From Pseudonocardia sp. TRM90224 (GTDB lineage Bacteria > Actinomycetota > Actinomycetes > Mycobacteriales > Pseudonocardiaceae): 64,000 nucleotides of DNA. Both the position numbers and the translations under genes were made by a program. This document shows positions 52,842 through 62,739 of this stretch, piece by piece. The stretch's first letter is position 1. Every line of letters begins with the position of its first letter. Where the stretch lies: positions 124,001-188,000 of the forward strand of contig NZ_JAJGSX010000009.1 in assembly GCF_021245725.1 (NCBI RefSeq), written 5' to 3'. The notes under the pieces were generated by a model, which made no database searches, was not told where the DNA came from, and saw only the letters and a list, made by a program, of their open reading frames with translations.

Positions 52842-54323
52842 ATGGACATTCTCATCACCGTCGGGGCCGTGCTCGTCGGCATCATCGTGCTGACGCTCGT
52901 GCTGAAGGCGTTCTGGCGGGTCGCCGAACCGAACGAGGCGCTGATCATCTCCGGGTTCCGGGCGCGCAGCAGCCCCGGCGACACCGCCGACAGCCTCGGC
53001 TTCAAGATCGTCACCGGTAAGGGCACGCTCGTGCTGCCCGGCTTCCAGGCGGCGCGCCGGCTCACGCTGGACACCCGCGGGGCGAACCTGCAGGTCTCGT
53101 GCGTGACGAAGCAGGGCATCCCGGTCGCCGTGCGCGGTGTCGTCATCTACAAGGTCGGCGACGACTACGCGTCCATCGCGAATGCCGCCCGCCGGTTCCT
53201 CGACCAGCAGGACACGATCAACAACACCATCCACGAGCTGTTCGCCGGGCACCTGCGCTCGATCTGCGGTGGGCTCACGATCGAGGACATGATCCACAAC
53301 CGGGAGGCGCTCACCGGCGAGGTGCGGCGCAGCTCGGCCGACGAGATGAGCAAGCTCGGGCTGGTCATCGACTCGCTGCAGATCCAGGAGATCGACGACA
53401 ACTCCGGCTACATCGTCAACCTCGGCAAGCCGCACGCGGCGGCGATCGCGGCTTCGGCGCGCATCGCGGAGGCGCAGCGCGACCAGGAGGCCACCGAGGC
53501 CGAGCAGGAGGCGCAGGCGAAGAAGGCGGCCGCGATCCGCGCCAGCCGGATCCAGCAGGCCGGCTACCAGGCCGAGATCGATCAGGCGTCGGCCAAGGCG
53601 ACGCAGGCCGGCCCGCTCTCCGAGGCGACCGCGCGCCAGGAGGTCGTCGTGCAGGAGACGCGTGCCGCGCAACTCGAGGCCGACCTCGCCGAGCAGCGGC
53701 TGCAGTCGTCCATCCGCAAGCCGGCCGACGCGAAGGCCTATGAGCTGCGCACGCTCAGCGAGGCGGAGCGCGACGCCCAGATCGCGCGGGCGCAGGCTCA
53801 GGCGCGCGAGACCGAGCTCGCCGCGGCCGCCGACGCCACGCGGGTGACGACGGCGGCGAAGGCGCAGGCCGAGGCGACGCGGGCCCGTGGTGACGCCGAC
53901 GCGACGGCCACCCGCGCCACCGGCGACGCGGTCGCGGCCGCGACGCTCGCGCAGGGCCTCGCCGAAGCCGATTCGGCGAAAGCGAAGGGCCTCGCCGAGG
54001 CCGCGGCGATGCAGGCGCGGTCCGACGCGCTGGCGCAGAACCAGGAAGCCGTCATCGCACAGCAGCTCGCCGAGAACTGGCCGGAGATCGTCCGCGCCGG
54101 CGCGTCGGCGCTGGGCAACGTCGACAACATGATCGTGCTCAACGGCGCCGACGGCGTCGGGGAGCTGCTCACCAAGGCGCTCGCGATGGGCGGGACCGGC
54201 CTCGGGCTGGCCCGCCAGCTGCTCGGGTCGATGGCGGAGAAGCCGGCGCCGGACTCGTCGGACAACGGCACCCGCCCGGCGCCGGAGCGGCCGACCCCGA
54301 AGCCGCGGGACGTACCGGCCTAG
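52842..54323 (+). CDS. flotillin-like SPFH domain protein
   Basis: A 493-residue protein. An N-terminal membrane segment (about 3-22), an SPFH/band 7 domain (about 25-190, with FWRVAEPNEALIISGFRARS) and a long Ala/Glu coiled coil (about 195-410) with repeated AEA/ATRA units. Then LAENWPEIVRAGASALGNVDN and a Pro-rich tail. Flotillins scaffold membrane microdomains. AGGGGGGAAT lies before the ATG. It pairs with the NfeD-like gene upstream and ends at palindrome C-2. Confidence 0.9.
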   Translation: MDILITVGAVLVGIIVLTLVLKAFWRVAEPNEALIISGFRARSSPGDTADSLGFKIVTGKGTLVLPGFQAARRLTLDTRGANLQVSCVTKQGIPVAVRGVVIYKVGDDYASIANAARRFLDQQDTINNTIHELFAGHLRSICGGLTIEDMIHNREALTGEVRRSSADEMSKLGLVIDSLQIQEIDDNSGYIVNLGKPHAAAIAASARIAEAQRDQEATEAEQEAQAKKAAAIRASRIQQAGYQAEIDQASAKATQAGPLSEATARQEVVVQETRAAQLEADLAEQRLQSSIRKPADAKAYELRTLSEAERDAQIARAQAQARETELAAAADATRVTTAAKAQAEATRARGDADATATRATGDAVAAATLAQGLAEADSAKAKGLAEAAAMQARSDALAQNQEAVIAQQLAENWPEIVRAGASALGNVDNMIVLNGADGVGELLTKALAMGGTGLGLARQLLGSMAEKPAPDSSDNGTRPAPERPTPKPRDVPA

Positions 54324-54333
54324 ACCCTGGACC

Positions 54334-54394
54334 GTCGACAACGACGTTCTGGCTGTTGTGAGCGCTAACAAACAGCCAGAACGTCGTTGTCGAC
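54334..54394. repeat. family C palindrome (copy 2)
   Basis: A 24-bp perfect stem: GTCGACAACGACGTTCTGGC... (54334-54357) pairs with 54371-54394. The loop region makes a TTGTGAGCGCTAACAA near-palindrome. It starts 10 nt behind the flotillin stop. Confidence 0.85.
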
Positions 54395-54436
54395 GCGCAC
54401 GTGCGACCGGCCGCCGGAACTGTCGGTGCCCGGTCA

Positions 54437-54442
54437 TAGACT
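54437..54442 (+). promoter_or_regulatory. -10 box of polA
   Basis: TAGACT 8 nt before the ATG at 54451. Confidence 0.4.
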
Positions 54443-54450
54443 CCGCGTCG

Positions 54451-57231
54451 ATGAGTCCCGCCACCTCCGCGACCGGCACGACCGGCGCCGAAGCCGTCCC
54501 GTCGACGGGACGGCGGTTGCTCTTGCTCGACGGCCACTCGCTGGCCTACCGCGCCTTCTTCGCCCTCCCGGCGGAGAACTTCCGCACGGGCACGGGGCAG
54601 ACCACCAACGCCGTCTACGGCTTCACGTCCATGCTCATCAACCTGCTGCGCGACGAGCAGCCGACGCATCTCGCGGTGTGCTTCGACGTGTCGCGGCAGA
54701 CGTTCCGATCGGAGCGGTTCGCCGAGTACAAGGCGAACAGGACGACGACGCCCGACGACTTCCGCGGTCAGGTCGACCTCATCAAGGAGGTGCTCGGGGC
54801 GCTGTCGATCCCGCACTTCGGGGTGCCGGGCTTCGAGGCCGACGACCTGATCGCCACGCTCGCGACGCAGGCGGAGGACCAGGGCTACCAGGTGCTCATC
54901 ACCAGCGGCGACCGCGATTCGTTCCAGCTGGTCAGCGACAACGTCATGGTGCTGTACCCCACCCGCGGCGTGTCGGAGCTCGGGCGGATCGACCCGGCGG
55001 CGGTGATGGCGCGCTACGGGCTCACCCCGGTGCAGTACCCCGATTTCGCGGCGCTGCGCGGCGACCCGAGCGACAACCTGCCCAACATCCCCGGCGTCGG
55101 GGAGAAGACGGCGGCGAAGTGGGTGCGCGAGTTCGGCTCGCTCGCCGAGCTGACCGATCGCGTCGACGAGGTCAAGGGCAAGGCGGGCGACGCACTGCGC
55201 GCGCACCTGGCCAACGTCCTGCTCAACCGGCAGCTCACCGAGCTCGTGAGGGACGTTCCGCTGGAGTCGGGCCCCGACGACCTCGCGGTGCAGGCGTGGG
55301 ACCGCGATGCCGTCCACCGGCTCTTCGACGAGCTGGAGTTCCGCGTGCTGCGCGAGCGGCTCTTCGCCACGCTGCAGAGCGCCGAGCCCGAGGCCGAGGG
55401 TGGGATCGAGGTGCAGGGCGGCGCGCTCGAGCCCGGTTCGGTACGCGCGTGGCTCGACGAGAACGCCCGCGACGGCAGGCGCGTGGGCCTCGCCTTCCAC
55501 GGCATCACCGGCGGCGCGGCCGAGCCCGACCTCGCCGGCATCGGGCTCGCGGCGGGCGAGCCGACTGTGGAGGCGCGGGCAGAGGGTGCCGCAGCGGGGA
55601 TTCCGCAGGCCGCGTACATCGACGTCACCACGCTCAGCCCCGACGACGACGCTGCGCTCGGCGATTGGCTGGCCGACCCCTCGGTGCCGAAGGCGGCGCA
55701 CGACGCCAAGTCGGCGCTGCACGCCTTGCGCGGTCGCGGCTGGAGGCTCGCCGGGCTGACCAGCGACACAGCGCTCGCGGCGTACCTCTCCCGGCCGGGG
55801 CAGCGCACGTTCGACCTCGCCGACCTCACGCTGCGCCACCTGCGGCGCGAGCTGCGGGTCGACGGCGAGCCGGAGAGCGGGCAGCTGTCGCTGCTCGGCG
55901 GCGAGGAGGAGGCCGACGCCGCGCGGGCCAACGCGCAGATGGTCGCGGCCTCCGCCGTGTCGGAGCTGGCGCTGGCGCTCGACACCGAGCTGGCGGAGAA
56001 GGGCGGCACCGAGCTGCTCGCCGAGCTCGAGCTGCCGCTGGAGTACGTGCTAGCCGATCTGGAGACCGCCGGCATCGCGGTCGACGTCGAGGCGCTCTCC
56101 GCGCTGGAGGCGGAGTTCGGCGCGCAGGTCAAGCAGGCCGCGCAAGACGCGTACGGCGTGATCGGCAAGGAGATCAACCTCGGCTCGCCGAAGCAGCTGC
56201 AGGTGGTGCTGTTCGACGAGCTGAACATGCCGAAGACCAAACGCACCAAGACCGGCTACACCACCGACGCCGACGCGCTGCAGAGCCTCTTCGAGCAGAC
56301 CGGCCACGAGTTCCTGTCCCACCTGCTCGTGCACCGCGACGCCACCCGGCTCAAGATCACCGTCGAGGGCCTGCTCAAGTCGGTGGCCGCGGACGCGCGC
56401 ATCCACACGACCTACAGCCAGACCATCGCGGCCACCGGGCGCCTGTCGTCCACCGAGCCGAACCTGCAGAACGTCCCGATCCGCACCGCGGCCGGCCGCC
56501 GCATCCGCGAGAACTTCATCGTCGGCGAGGGTTACGCCGAGCTGATGACGGCCGACTACAGCCAGATCGAGATGCGGATCATGGCGCACCTGTCGGAGGA
56601 CGAGGCGCTGATCGAGGCGTTCCGGTCGCAGCACGACTTCCATGCCGAGACGGCCGCCCGCGTGTTCGGGGTGGAGCCGACCGACGTCACCGGCGAGCAG
56701 CGCGCCAAGATCAAGGCGATGAATTACGGCCTCGCGTACGGCCTCTCGGCGTTCGGGCTGTCAAACCAGCTGCGCATTTCCACCGAGGAGGCGCGCGGGC
56801 TCATGGACGGCTACTTCACCGGCTTCGGCGGCGTGCGCGACTACCTGCGCAGCATCGTCGACGTCGCCCGCAAGGAGGGCTACACCGCCACCATCATGGG
56901 GCGGCGCCGCTACCTGCCCGACCTCACCAGCGACAACCGGCAGCGCCGCGAGATGGCCGAACGGATGGCCCTCAACGCCCCCATCCAGGGCAGTGCGGCC
57001 GACATCATCAAGGTCGCCATGCTCGGGGTGCACCGCGCACTGCTGGCGGAGAAGCTGCGCAGCCGCATGCTCCTGCAGGTGCACGACGAGCTCGTGATCG
57101 AGGTCGCCGAGGGCGAACGCGAGGCCGTCGAGACGCTCGTCCGGCGGGAGATGGGCGCCGCGGCCGAGCTGAGCGTCCCCCTCGAGGTCTCCGTCGGCTA
57201 CGGCCGCAGCTGGGACGACGCCGCCCACTGA
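54451..57231 (+). CDS. polA: DNA polymerase I
   Basis: A 926-residue protein. 5'-3' exonuclease (about 18-310, LLLLDGHSLAYRAFFALP, EADDLIATLA, TSGDRDSFQLV). A degenerate 3'-5' exonuclease region (about 320-540) lacks the DxE metal residues, as is usual in actinobacteria, so no proofreading is expected. Polymerase motifs: A TADYSQIEMRIMAHLS, B RAKIKAMNYGLAYGLSAFGL and C LQVHDELVIEV. It fills gaps in repair and replaces RNA primers. Leaderless promoter. Confidence 0.96.
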   Translation: MSPATSATGTTGAEAVPSTGRRLLLLDGHSLAYRAFFALPAENFRTGTGQTTNAVYGFTSMLINLLRDEQPTHLAVCFDVSRQTFRSERFAEYKANRTTTPDDFRGQVDLIKEVLGALSIPHFGVPGFEADDLIATLATQAEDQGYQVLITSGDRDSFQLVSDNVMVLYPTRGVSELGRIDPAAVMARYGLTPVQYPDFAALRGDPSDNLPNIPGVGEKTAAKWVREFGSLAELTDRVDEVKGKAGDALRAHLANVLLNRQLTELVRDVPLESGPDDLAVQAWDRDAVHRLFDELEFRVLRERLFATLQSAEPEAEGGIEVQGGALEPGSVRAWLDENARDGRRVGLAFHGITGGAAEPDLAGIGLAAGEPTVEARAEGAAAGIPQAAYIDVTTLSPDDDAALGDWLADPSVPKAAHDAKSALHALRGRGWRLAGLTSDTALAAYLSRPGQRTFDLADLTLRHLRRELRVDGEPESGQLSLLGGEEEADAARANAQMVAASAVSELALALDTELAEKGGTELLAELELPLEYVLADLETAGIAVDVEALSALEAEFGAQVKQAAQDAYGVIGKEINLGSPKQLQVVLFDELNMPKTKRTKTGYTTDADALQSLFEQTGHEFLSHLLVHRDATRLKITVEGLLKSVAADARIHTTYSQTIAATGRLSSTEPNLQNVPIRTAAGRRIRENFIVGEGYAELMTADYSQIEMRIMAHLSEDEALIEAFRSQHDFHAETAARVFGVEPTDVTGEQRAKIKAMNYGLAYGLSAFGLSNQLRISTEEARGLMDGYFTGFGGVRDYLRSIVDVARKEGYTATIMGRRRYLPDLTSDNRQRREMAERMALNAPIQGSAADIIKVAMLGVHRALLAEKLRSRMLLQVHDELVIEVAEGEREAVETLVRREMGAAAELSVPLEVSVGYGRSWDDAAH

Positions 57232-57275
57232 CGCACCGCCCCAACCCCGCCCCGCCCGACCCGCGAAGTTCGGGG

Positions 57276-58415
57276 TCAGGGGAGGCGGGCGAGGAAGTTG
57301 CGGGTGGCCTGCCGGACGTCGTCGGCGGTCCACGCCAGGCCGGGGCTCGTCACCGACACCTCCGTGACGGCCAGCCCGGGCGGTCCGAGCGGCCCCGGCG
57401 GGTACCAGCGCCGGAAGAGCGCCACCCCGGTCTGCTCGGCCTGCTCGACGGCCGCGGTCGTGAGGACGCCCGGCGCGTGCGGCAGCCACACGCGGAACTG
57501 GTGGGTGTGCGGCCGCCCCTCCGGCTGCATCTGCCACCACACCCCGGCTGCCGCGAGCTCCTCCTGCAGCGCCGTCGCAACCACGCCGGCGTGCTCGACG
57601 TAGGACGCCAGGCGCGGCAGCTCCTGCTCCAGCCCGTGCATCGCCGAGAGCGCGGCGGGGAACTGCGTGAACAGCTGCCCGCCGTACCGGTGCCGCCACG
57701 CCTTCGCCTCCGCGACGAACGACTCCGGTCCCGCGAGCGCGGCGCCCGAGATCCCGCCGAGCGACTTGTAGAACGAGACGTAGACGCTGTCGGCGAGCGC
57801 GGCGATCTCCGGCAACGTGCGACCGAAGTGCGGCGGGCACTCCCAGATCCGGGCACCGTCGACGTGCACGATCGCCTGCCGGTCGCGGGCCGCCGCGACC
57901 ACGGCCGTCAGCTCCTCGAGGCTCGGGAGCACGAACCCCGCCTCCCGCAGCGGGAGCTCCAGCAGCAGGGTGCCGAACTCCTCGTCGAACTTGCGCACCT
58001 CGTCCGCGGTCGGCGGCCGTGGCTCGCCGGTGAGGTGGACGGTGCGCAGGCCGGTCAGCGACGTCAGCGCGGCCCGCTCGTGCAACTCGGGATGTGCGGT
58101 CGGGTGCAGCGCCACCACCGGGTTGCCGGTCCGCTGCGCCCAGCACCGCAACGCGACCTGCTGAGCCATCGTCCCGGTCGGGAAGAAGGCCGCCGCCGGG
58201 AAGCCGAGGAGCGCGGCAACCGTCTGCTCAAGCGTCTCGACGAGCCCGTCACCGTACATGTCCACGGGCTCGTCCGGGTCGAGCAGCTGCGCGCCACCGG
58301 CGGCGAGCTCGGCGAGCCGGTCACGGACGGTGCGTTCGGCGGGCGAGCGCCAGAGCACCTTCGAGGCGTTGCGCCAGGCCGCGAGCATGCGACGCCGATC
58401 GGGTAGATCTCCCAC
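57276..58415 (-). CDS. threonine aldolase-like PLP beta-eliminating lyase
   Basis: A 379-residue fold type I PLP enzyme. FFPTGTMAQQVALRCWAQ, HPTAHPELHE, VHVDGARIWECPP and the PLP lysine in SFYKSLGGISGA are all family landmarks. It would split threonine or another beta-hydroxy amino acid to glycine plus aldehyde. The GTG at 58415 is preferred over ATG 58388 because GATGAT (58422-58427) lies 6 nt upstream. It diverges from the small AraC gene with a 51-bp gap. Confidence 0.84.
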   Translation of the reverse strand: MGDLPDRRRMLAAWRNASKVLWRSPAERTVRDRLAELAAGGAQLLDPDEPVDMYGDGLVETLEQTVAALLGFPAAAFFPTGTMAQQVALRCWAQRTGNPVVALHPTAHPELHERAALTSLTGLRTVHLTGEPRPPTADEVRKFDEEFGTLLLELPLREAGFVLPSLEELTAVVAAARDRQAIVHVDGARIWECPPHFGRTLPEIAALADSVYVSFYKSLGGISGAALAGPESFVAEAKAWRHRYGGQLFTQFPAALSAMHGLEQELPRLASYVEHAGVVATALQEELAAAGVWWQMQPEGRPHTHQFRVWLPHAPGVLTTAAVEQAEQTGVALFRRWYPPGPLGPPGLAVTEVSVTSPGLAWTADDVRQATRNFLARLP

Positions 58416-58466
58416 CGGCCGATCATCACACGTGCGTCGGAGTCGTCGCTCCTCCAGGATGACGCC

Positions 58467-58886
58467 ATGAGCGAACCGCCCGTCCCCGCGGTGTTCCACC
58501 TGCGGCGCGCTCGCGACCTCATCGACCGGGACTTCGCCGAGCCGCTCGACCTCGACGCCATGGCGGCCGCGGCCGGCTTCTCGCGCTACCACTTCGCGCG
58601 GGCGTTCCGCAGCGCGTACAGCGAGACGCCCGGCCAGCACCTCACCCGCCGCCGCATCGAACGGGCCCAGGACCTGCTGCGCTCGGCCAACCTCACGGTC
58701 ACCGAGATCTGCTTCGTCGTCGGATTCGCCAGCCTCGGCTCGTTCAGCTCGAAGTTCTCCGAGCTGGTCGGCGCCTCGCCGACGGAGTACCGCAAGCTGT
58801 ACGCCGAGCGCGGCGCACCGGCCGTCCCCGGCTGCTTCGCGATGATGTGGGGCCGCCCCTTCCCCGACCAGGGGAAAGCGCAATAG
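58467..58886 (+). CDS. small AraC family regulator (DNA-binding domain only)
   Basis: A 139-residue protein made of the double helix-turn-helix only: DAMAAAAGFSRYHFARAFRS and VTEICFVVGFASLGSFSSKF, then ASPTEYRKL. It has no sensor domain, like the SoxS/Ada-type and the regulators beside VOC genes. The ATG at 58467 has CAGGAT 6 nt upstream. The VOC pair begins 56 bp behind it, and the threonine-aldolase gene diverges, so these are the likely targets. Confidence 0.86.
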   Translation: MSEPPVPAVFHLRRARDLIDRDFAEPLDLDAMAAAAGFSRYHFARAFRSAYSETPGQHLTRRRIERAQDLLRSANLTVTEICFVVGFASLGSFSSKFSELVGASPTEYRKLYAERGAPAVPGCFAMMWGRPFPDQGKAQ

Positions 58887-58942
58887 CGGAGAAGCCGGTG
58901 CAGGCCCTCCCGGCCATAACCTGCCGGGACAAGGAGGTCACC

Positions 58943-59383
58943 ATGATCAAGGGAATGTCGCACGTGTGCTTCTACGTGCTCGACCAGGAGCGGGCCAAGA
59001 AGTTCTACACCGAGAAGCTCGGCTTCGAGGTTCACACGGACGTGTCGATGGGCGGCGAGTTCGAGGGTGCCGGCGAGGGGTTCCGGTGGTTGACGGTCAC
59101 CCCGCCCGGCCAGCCCGACATCGAGATCATCCTGGCCGACTGCCGCATGGGCCACGACCCCGAGACGGCCGACCAGGTGCGGGCGCTCGTCGCGAAGGGT
59201 GCGATGGGTACGGGCGTGATGAACACCGACGACGTCCAGAAGACGTACGAGGAGCTCTCGGCGCGCGGGGTCGAGTTCATCCAGGACCCGGCCGAGCGTC
59301 CGTACGGCACGGAGGCGCTCTTCCGCGACGACTCCGGCAACTGGTTCAGCCTCACCAACCGCAACGCCGCAGGTGCGTCATGA
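58943..59383 (+). CDS. VOC family protein (1)
   Basis: A 146-residue single VOC domain: [20 protein letters not shown] and [11 protein letters not shown], later [20 protein letters not shown]. Resembles glyoxalase/extradiol-like proteins that AraC-family genes often precede. The ligand is unknown. AAGGAGG lies 5 nt before the ATG. The second VOC gene overlaps its stop. Confidence 0.85.
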   Translation: MIKGMSHVCFYVLDQERAKKFYTEKLGFEVHTDVSMGGEFEGAGEGFRWLTVTPPGQPDIEIILADCRMGHDPETADQVRALVAKGAMGTGVMNTDDVQKTYEELSARGVEFIQDPAERPYGTEALFRDDSGNWFSLTNRNAAGAS

Positions 59384-59757
59384 TCGATCGCATCGCCACG
59401 GCGGTTGTCGTCGTCGCCGACCAGGACACCATGCTCGCGTTCTTCACCGGCCCGCTCGGGTTCACCCTCACCACCGACGCCGAGATGTGGCCCGGCGCCC
59501 GCTGGGTCGAGGTCGCGCCCCCGGGCGGCGGGACGTCGCTCGTGCTGAGCGCCGCGAAGGACTTCGACCGCGAGCCCGACCAGGTCTACCCGATGACGTT
59601 CACCAGCTCCGACCTGGCGGCGACCGCCGCCCGGCTGACCGCGGACGGCGTGGAGGTCACCGACCGGATCACCGAGCCCTGGGGCACCTACATCAGGGTG
59701 ACCGACCCGGAAGGACGCCAGCTGGTGGTCGTCGACAGGGTCAGCAACAGGGCCTGA
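59380..59757 (+). CDS. VOC family protein (2)
   Basis: A 125-residue VOC domain: [20 protein letters not shown] and [14 protein letters not shown], then [21 protein letters not shown]. Overlaps the first VOC gene (ATGA) and may form a heterodimer with it. Confidence 0.85.
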   Translation: MIDRIATAVVVVADQDTMLAFFTGPLGFTLTTDAEMWPGARWVEVAPPGGGTSLVLSAAKDFDREPDQVYPMTFTSSDLAATAARLTADGVEVTDRITEPWGTYIRVTDPEGRQLVVVDRVSNRA

Positions 59758-59855
59758 GCGACGCCCGGCGTGCCCCCGCCGGGTCCGCACCCCTCGGCGG
59801 TAGCCTTCCTGCTCGAACGGCTGTTCGCGCGGAGCGGTCGGGGGAGGGGTGGCAC

Positions 59856-60440
59856 GTGCGGGTGCTCGGCGTCGACCCGGGGCTGACCCGGTGCGGGCTC
59901 GGGGTGGTCGACGGCACGAGCGGGCGGGCGGTCAGCTGCGTGGACGTCGGTGTGGTGCGCTCACCCGCCGACGCGCCGCTCGCCGAACGCCTGCTCGTGG
60001 TCGGGGAGACCGTCGAGCGGTGGATCGAGCGGCACCGCCCCGACGTCGTCGCCATCGAGCGCGTGTTCAGCCAGCACAACGTGCGCACCGTGATGGGCAC
60101 CGCGCAGGCCAGCGGTGTGGTCGCGCTGCTGGCCGCGCGGGCGGGCCTGCCGGTCGCCTTCCACACCCCCAGCGAGGTGAAGGCCGCCGTCACCGGCGAG
60201 GGCAGGGCGGACAAGGCGCAGGTCACGGCCATGGTCACACGCTTGCTCAACCTCGCAGAGGCGCCCCGCCCCGCGGACGCCGCCGACGCGCTCGCCCTGG
60301 CGATCTGCCACTGCTGGCGGGCCCCGATGCTGGACCGGATGGCCGAGGCGAAGGCCCGTTCCGACGAGCTCGCCCGCGCGCACAAGGCGCGGCTCGCGAA
60401 GGCGGCCAAGGCAGCGACGGCGAAGGGAGCCGCGTCGTGA
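59856..60440 (+). CDS. ruvC: Holliday junction resolvase RuvC
   Basis: A 194-residue RNase H-fold nuclease. Catalytic acidic residues: D7 in [10 protein letters not shown] in [10 protein letters not shown] (about 68) and D in [15 protein letters not shown] (about 142-145). It cuts Holliday junctions made by RuvAB branch migration. A Lys/Ala-rich tail follows. GGGGGAGGGG precedes the GTG. It overlaps ruvA by 4 bp. Confidence 0.96.
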   Translation: MRVLGVDPGLTRCGLGVVDGTSGRAVSCVDVGVVRSPADAPLAERLLVVGETVERWIERHRPDVVAIERVFSQHNVRTVMGTAQASGVVALLAARAGLPVAFHTPSEVKAAVTGEGRADKAQVTAMVTRLLNLAEAPRPADAADALALAICHCWRAPMLDRMAEAKARSDELARAHKARLAKAAKAATAKGAAS

Positions 60441-61036
60441 TCCACTCCGTGCGGGGCGAGGTGCTGGAGATCGGGCTCGACCACGTGGTCGTCGAGGTCG
60501 GCGGGGTCGGGCTCGCGGTGCAGGCCACCCCGGCGACGCTCGCGAAGCTGCGCCGCGGCGAGCAGGCGCGGCTGGCCACCACGCTGGTCGTCCGGGAGGA
60601 CTCGCTGACGCTGTTCGGGTTCGCCGAGGCCGCGGAGCGCGAGCTGTTCCTGCTGGTGCAGACGGTCAGCGGGATCGGGCCGCGGATCGCGCTCGCGACG
60701 ATCGCCGTGCTCGACCCCGACACCCTGCGCAGGGCCCTCGTCGACGGCGACATCACCACACTCACCCGGGTGCCGGGCATCGGGCGCAAGGGCGCCGAGC
60801 GGCTGGTGCTGGAGCTGCGCGACAAGGTCGACGCACCGGAGGCCCCGGCGCTGCTCCCGGCTTCGCTCAACGGCGGCAACCCGCGCCGCGACCAGGTCGT
60901 CGAGGCGCTCGTCGGGCTCGGGTTCACCGCGAAGCCCGCCGAGGGCGCCGTCGACGCCGCGCTGGCCCTCGACGCGGAGGCCGACGCGAGCGTGCTGCTC
61001 AGAGCGGCGCTGAGCCGCCTCGGCCGGGCCCGATGA
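60437..61036 (+). CDS. ruvA: Holliday junction DNA helicase subunit RuvA
   Basis: A 199-residue protein: OB domain ([20 protein letters not shown]), tandem helix-hairpin-helix with [13 protein letters not shown] and [16 protein letters not shown], and the C-terminal domain III ([19 protein letters not shown]) that drives RuvB. It holds the four-way junction. The GTG overlaps the ruvC stop. Confidence 0.96.
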   Translation: MIHSVRGEVLEIGLDHVVVEVGGVGLAVQATPATLAKLRRGEQARLATTLVVREDSLTLFGFAEAAERELFLLVQTVSGIGPRIALATIAVLDPDTLRRALVDGDITTLTRVPGIGRKGAERLVLELRDKVDAPEAPALLPASLNGGNPRRDQVVEALVGLGFTAKPAEGAVDAALALDAEADASVLLRAALSRLGRAR

Positions 61037-61061
61037 GCTGCACGGGGCGGAGCCCGGGAGC

Positions 61062-62093
61062 ATGACCGACGTGTCGCTGACCCCCGATCCCGAGCCGGAG
61101 GACCTGCTCGTCGAGGCCACGCTGCGGCCGCGCAACCTCACCGAGTTCATCGGGCAGCCGCGGGTGCGCGAGCAGTTGGAACTGGTGCTCGAAGGCGCTC
61201 GCCGCCGCGGCGACCCGCCCGACCACATCCTGCTCTCCGGCCCGCCCGGGCTGGGCAAGACGAGCCTCGCGCTGATCGTCGCGGCCGAGCTCGGCGCCGC
61301 GATCCGGCTGACCAGCGGTCCGGCGCTGGAACGCGCCGGCGACCTCGCCGCGATGCTGTCGAACCTCGCGCCCGGTGACGTCCTGTTCATCGACGAGATC
61401 CACCGCGTCGCGCGCCCCGCCGAGGAGATGCTCTACCTCGCGATGGAGGACTTCCGGGTCGACGTCGTCGTCGGCAAGGGCCCTGGCGCGACGTCGATCC
61501 CGCTCGACATCGCCCCGTTCACGCTGGTCGGGGCCACCACCAGGGCCGGGGCGCTGACCGGGCCGCTGCGCGACCGGTTCGGGTTCACCGCCCACATGGA
61601 GTTCTACGAGCCCGCTGAGCTCGAACTGGTGCTGCGCCGGGCGGCGGTGATCCTCGACGTCGACCTGCGCCGCGACGGCGCCGAGGAGATCGCGGGGCGC
61701 TCGCGCGGCACGCCGCGCATCGCGAACCGACTGCTGCGCCGGGTGCGCGACTTCGCGCAGGTCAGGGCCGACGGCGCGGTCACGAGGCAGGTGGCGCGCG
61801 ACGCGCTGGCCGTCTACGACGTCGACGACCTCGGGCTCGACCGCCTCGACCGCGCCGTGCTCGGCGCGCTGGTGCGTTCCTTCGGCGGCGGACCGGTGGG
61901 TGTTTCGACGCTCGCGGTCGCGGTGGGCGAGGAGCCGGGTACCGTCGAAGAGGTCTGTGAGCCATACCTGGTGAGGGCAGGAATGCTGGCCAGGACCCCG
62001 CGGGGCCGGGTGGCGACGGCGGCGGCGTGGAGCCATCTGGGCATCGTTCCGCCACCTGACGTCACTCTCGGTGGCCCTGTCGCGTTGTTCTGA
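61062..62093 (+). CDS. ruvB: Holliday junction branch migration ATPase RuvB
   Basis: A 343-residue AAA+ motor. [24 protein letters not shown] start, Walker [11 protein letters not shown], Walker [11 protein letters not shown], sensor [10 protein letters not shown], arginine finger region PLRDRFGF and a C-terminal winged helix ([12 protein letters not shown]). GGGAG precedes the ATG. 25 bp behind ruvA. Confidence 0.96.
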   Translation: MTDVSLTPDPEPEDLLVEATLRPRNLTEFIGQPRVREQLELVLEGARRRGDPPDHILLSGPPGLGKTSLALIVAAELGAAIRLTSGPALERAGDLAAMLSNLAPGDVLFIDEIHRVARPAEEMLYLAMEDFRVDVVVGKGPGATSIPLDIAPFTLVGATTRAGALTGPLRDRFGFTAHMEFYEPAELELVLRRAAVILDVDLRRDGAEEIAGRSRGTPRIANRLLRRVRDFAQVRADGAVTRQVARDALAVYDVDDLGLDRLDRAVLGALVRSFGGGPVGVSTLAVAVGEEPGTVEEVCEPYLVRAGMLARTPRGRVATAAAWSHLGIVPPPDVTLGGPVALF

Positions 62094-62144
62094 AGCCGTG
62101 CTGGCAGACTCGCCTGGCCTACGACATGCGGAGATACGGAGATC

Positions 62145-62654
62145 ATGGACATCACCTCGCTGCTGTTCCCGCTGCTCATCCTGCTTCTGTTCATCCCGAT
62201 CTTCTTGTCGGGACGGCGGCAGCGCCGCCAGATGCAGGAGATGCGGGACCTGCAGAACGCCCTGGAGCCCGGTGACATCGTCGTCACCACCTCCGGCCTG
62301 CGCGCGACGGTCGTCGACGCGAGCTACGAGGACACGATCGACCTCGAGATCGCCGACGGCATCGTGACCACCTGGGTGCGCGCGGCCGTGCGGGAGAAGG
62401 TCAAGGTCGGCGACGAGTCGGTGGTCGACGACGCCCCGATCGAAGATGCTCCGGTCGAGGACACCCCCGCCGTCTCCGTCGAGAAGCCGGCTGCCGTGAC
62501 CGCCGACAAGGCCGCCGCGGTGGCCGAGACGCCGGCGCCGGTCGCCGACCCGAAGCCGACCGAGACGAAGACCGCCGAGCTCGGCGACGGCACCGCGGAA
62601 CCCGCGCCGACGCTGGAGAAGAACGACTCTCCGAACGGCACCGCGCGCAGCTGA
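62145..62654 (+). CDS. yajC: preprotein translocase subunit YajC
   Basis: A 169-residue protein. One N-terminal membrane segment (about 3-21, ITSLLFPLLILLLFIPIFL), then QRRQMQEMRDLQNALEPGDI and VVTTSGLRATVVDA. A long acidic Ala/Glu/Pro tail extends the usual 100 residues. It joins SecDF at the translocon. GGAG before the ATG. secD follows. Confidence 0.93.
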   Translation: MDITSLLFPLLILLLFIPIFLSGRRQRRQMQEMRDLQNALEPGDIVVTTSGLRATVVDASYEDTIDLEIADGIVTTWVRAAVREKVKVGDESVVDDAPIEDAPVEDTPAVSVEKPAAVTADKAAAVAETPAPVADPKPTETKTAELGDGTAEPAPTLEKNDSPNGTARS

Positions 62655-62739
62655 TCGTGCACTGCACTTGATCGTGCACCGCCGCTCCTGGGCCGTCGGC
62701 CGGCGCGGAAAGCACTGAAGAGGAAAGAGATAGAGAGCA

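Noticed and set aside
54451..57231. Lost proofreading residues in DNA polymerase I as a mutation
   Set aside because: A degenerate 3'-5' exonuclease domain is normal for actinobacterial PolA.
62652..62679. Direct repeat TGATCGTGCAC twice between yajC and secD
   Set aside because: Only two short copies, no palindrome, and no further support for a function.
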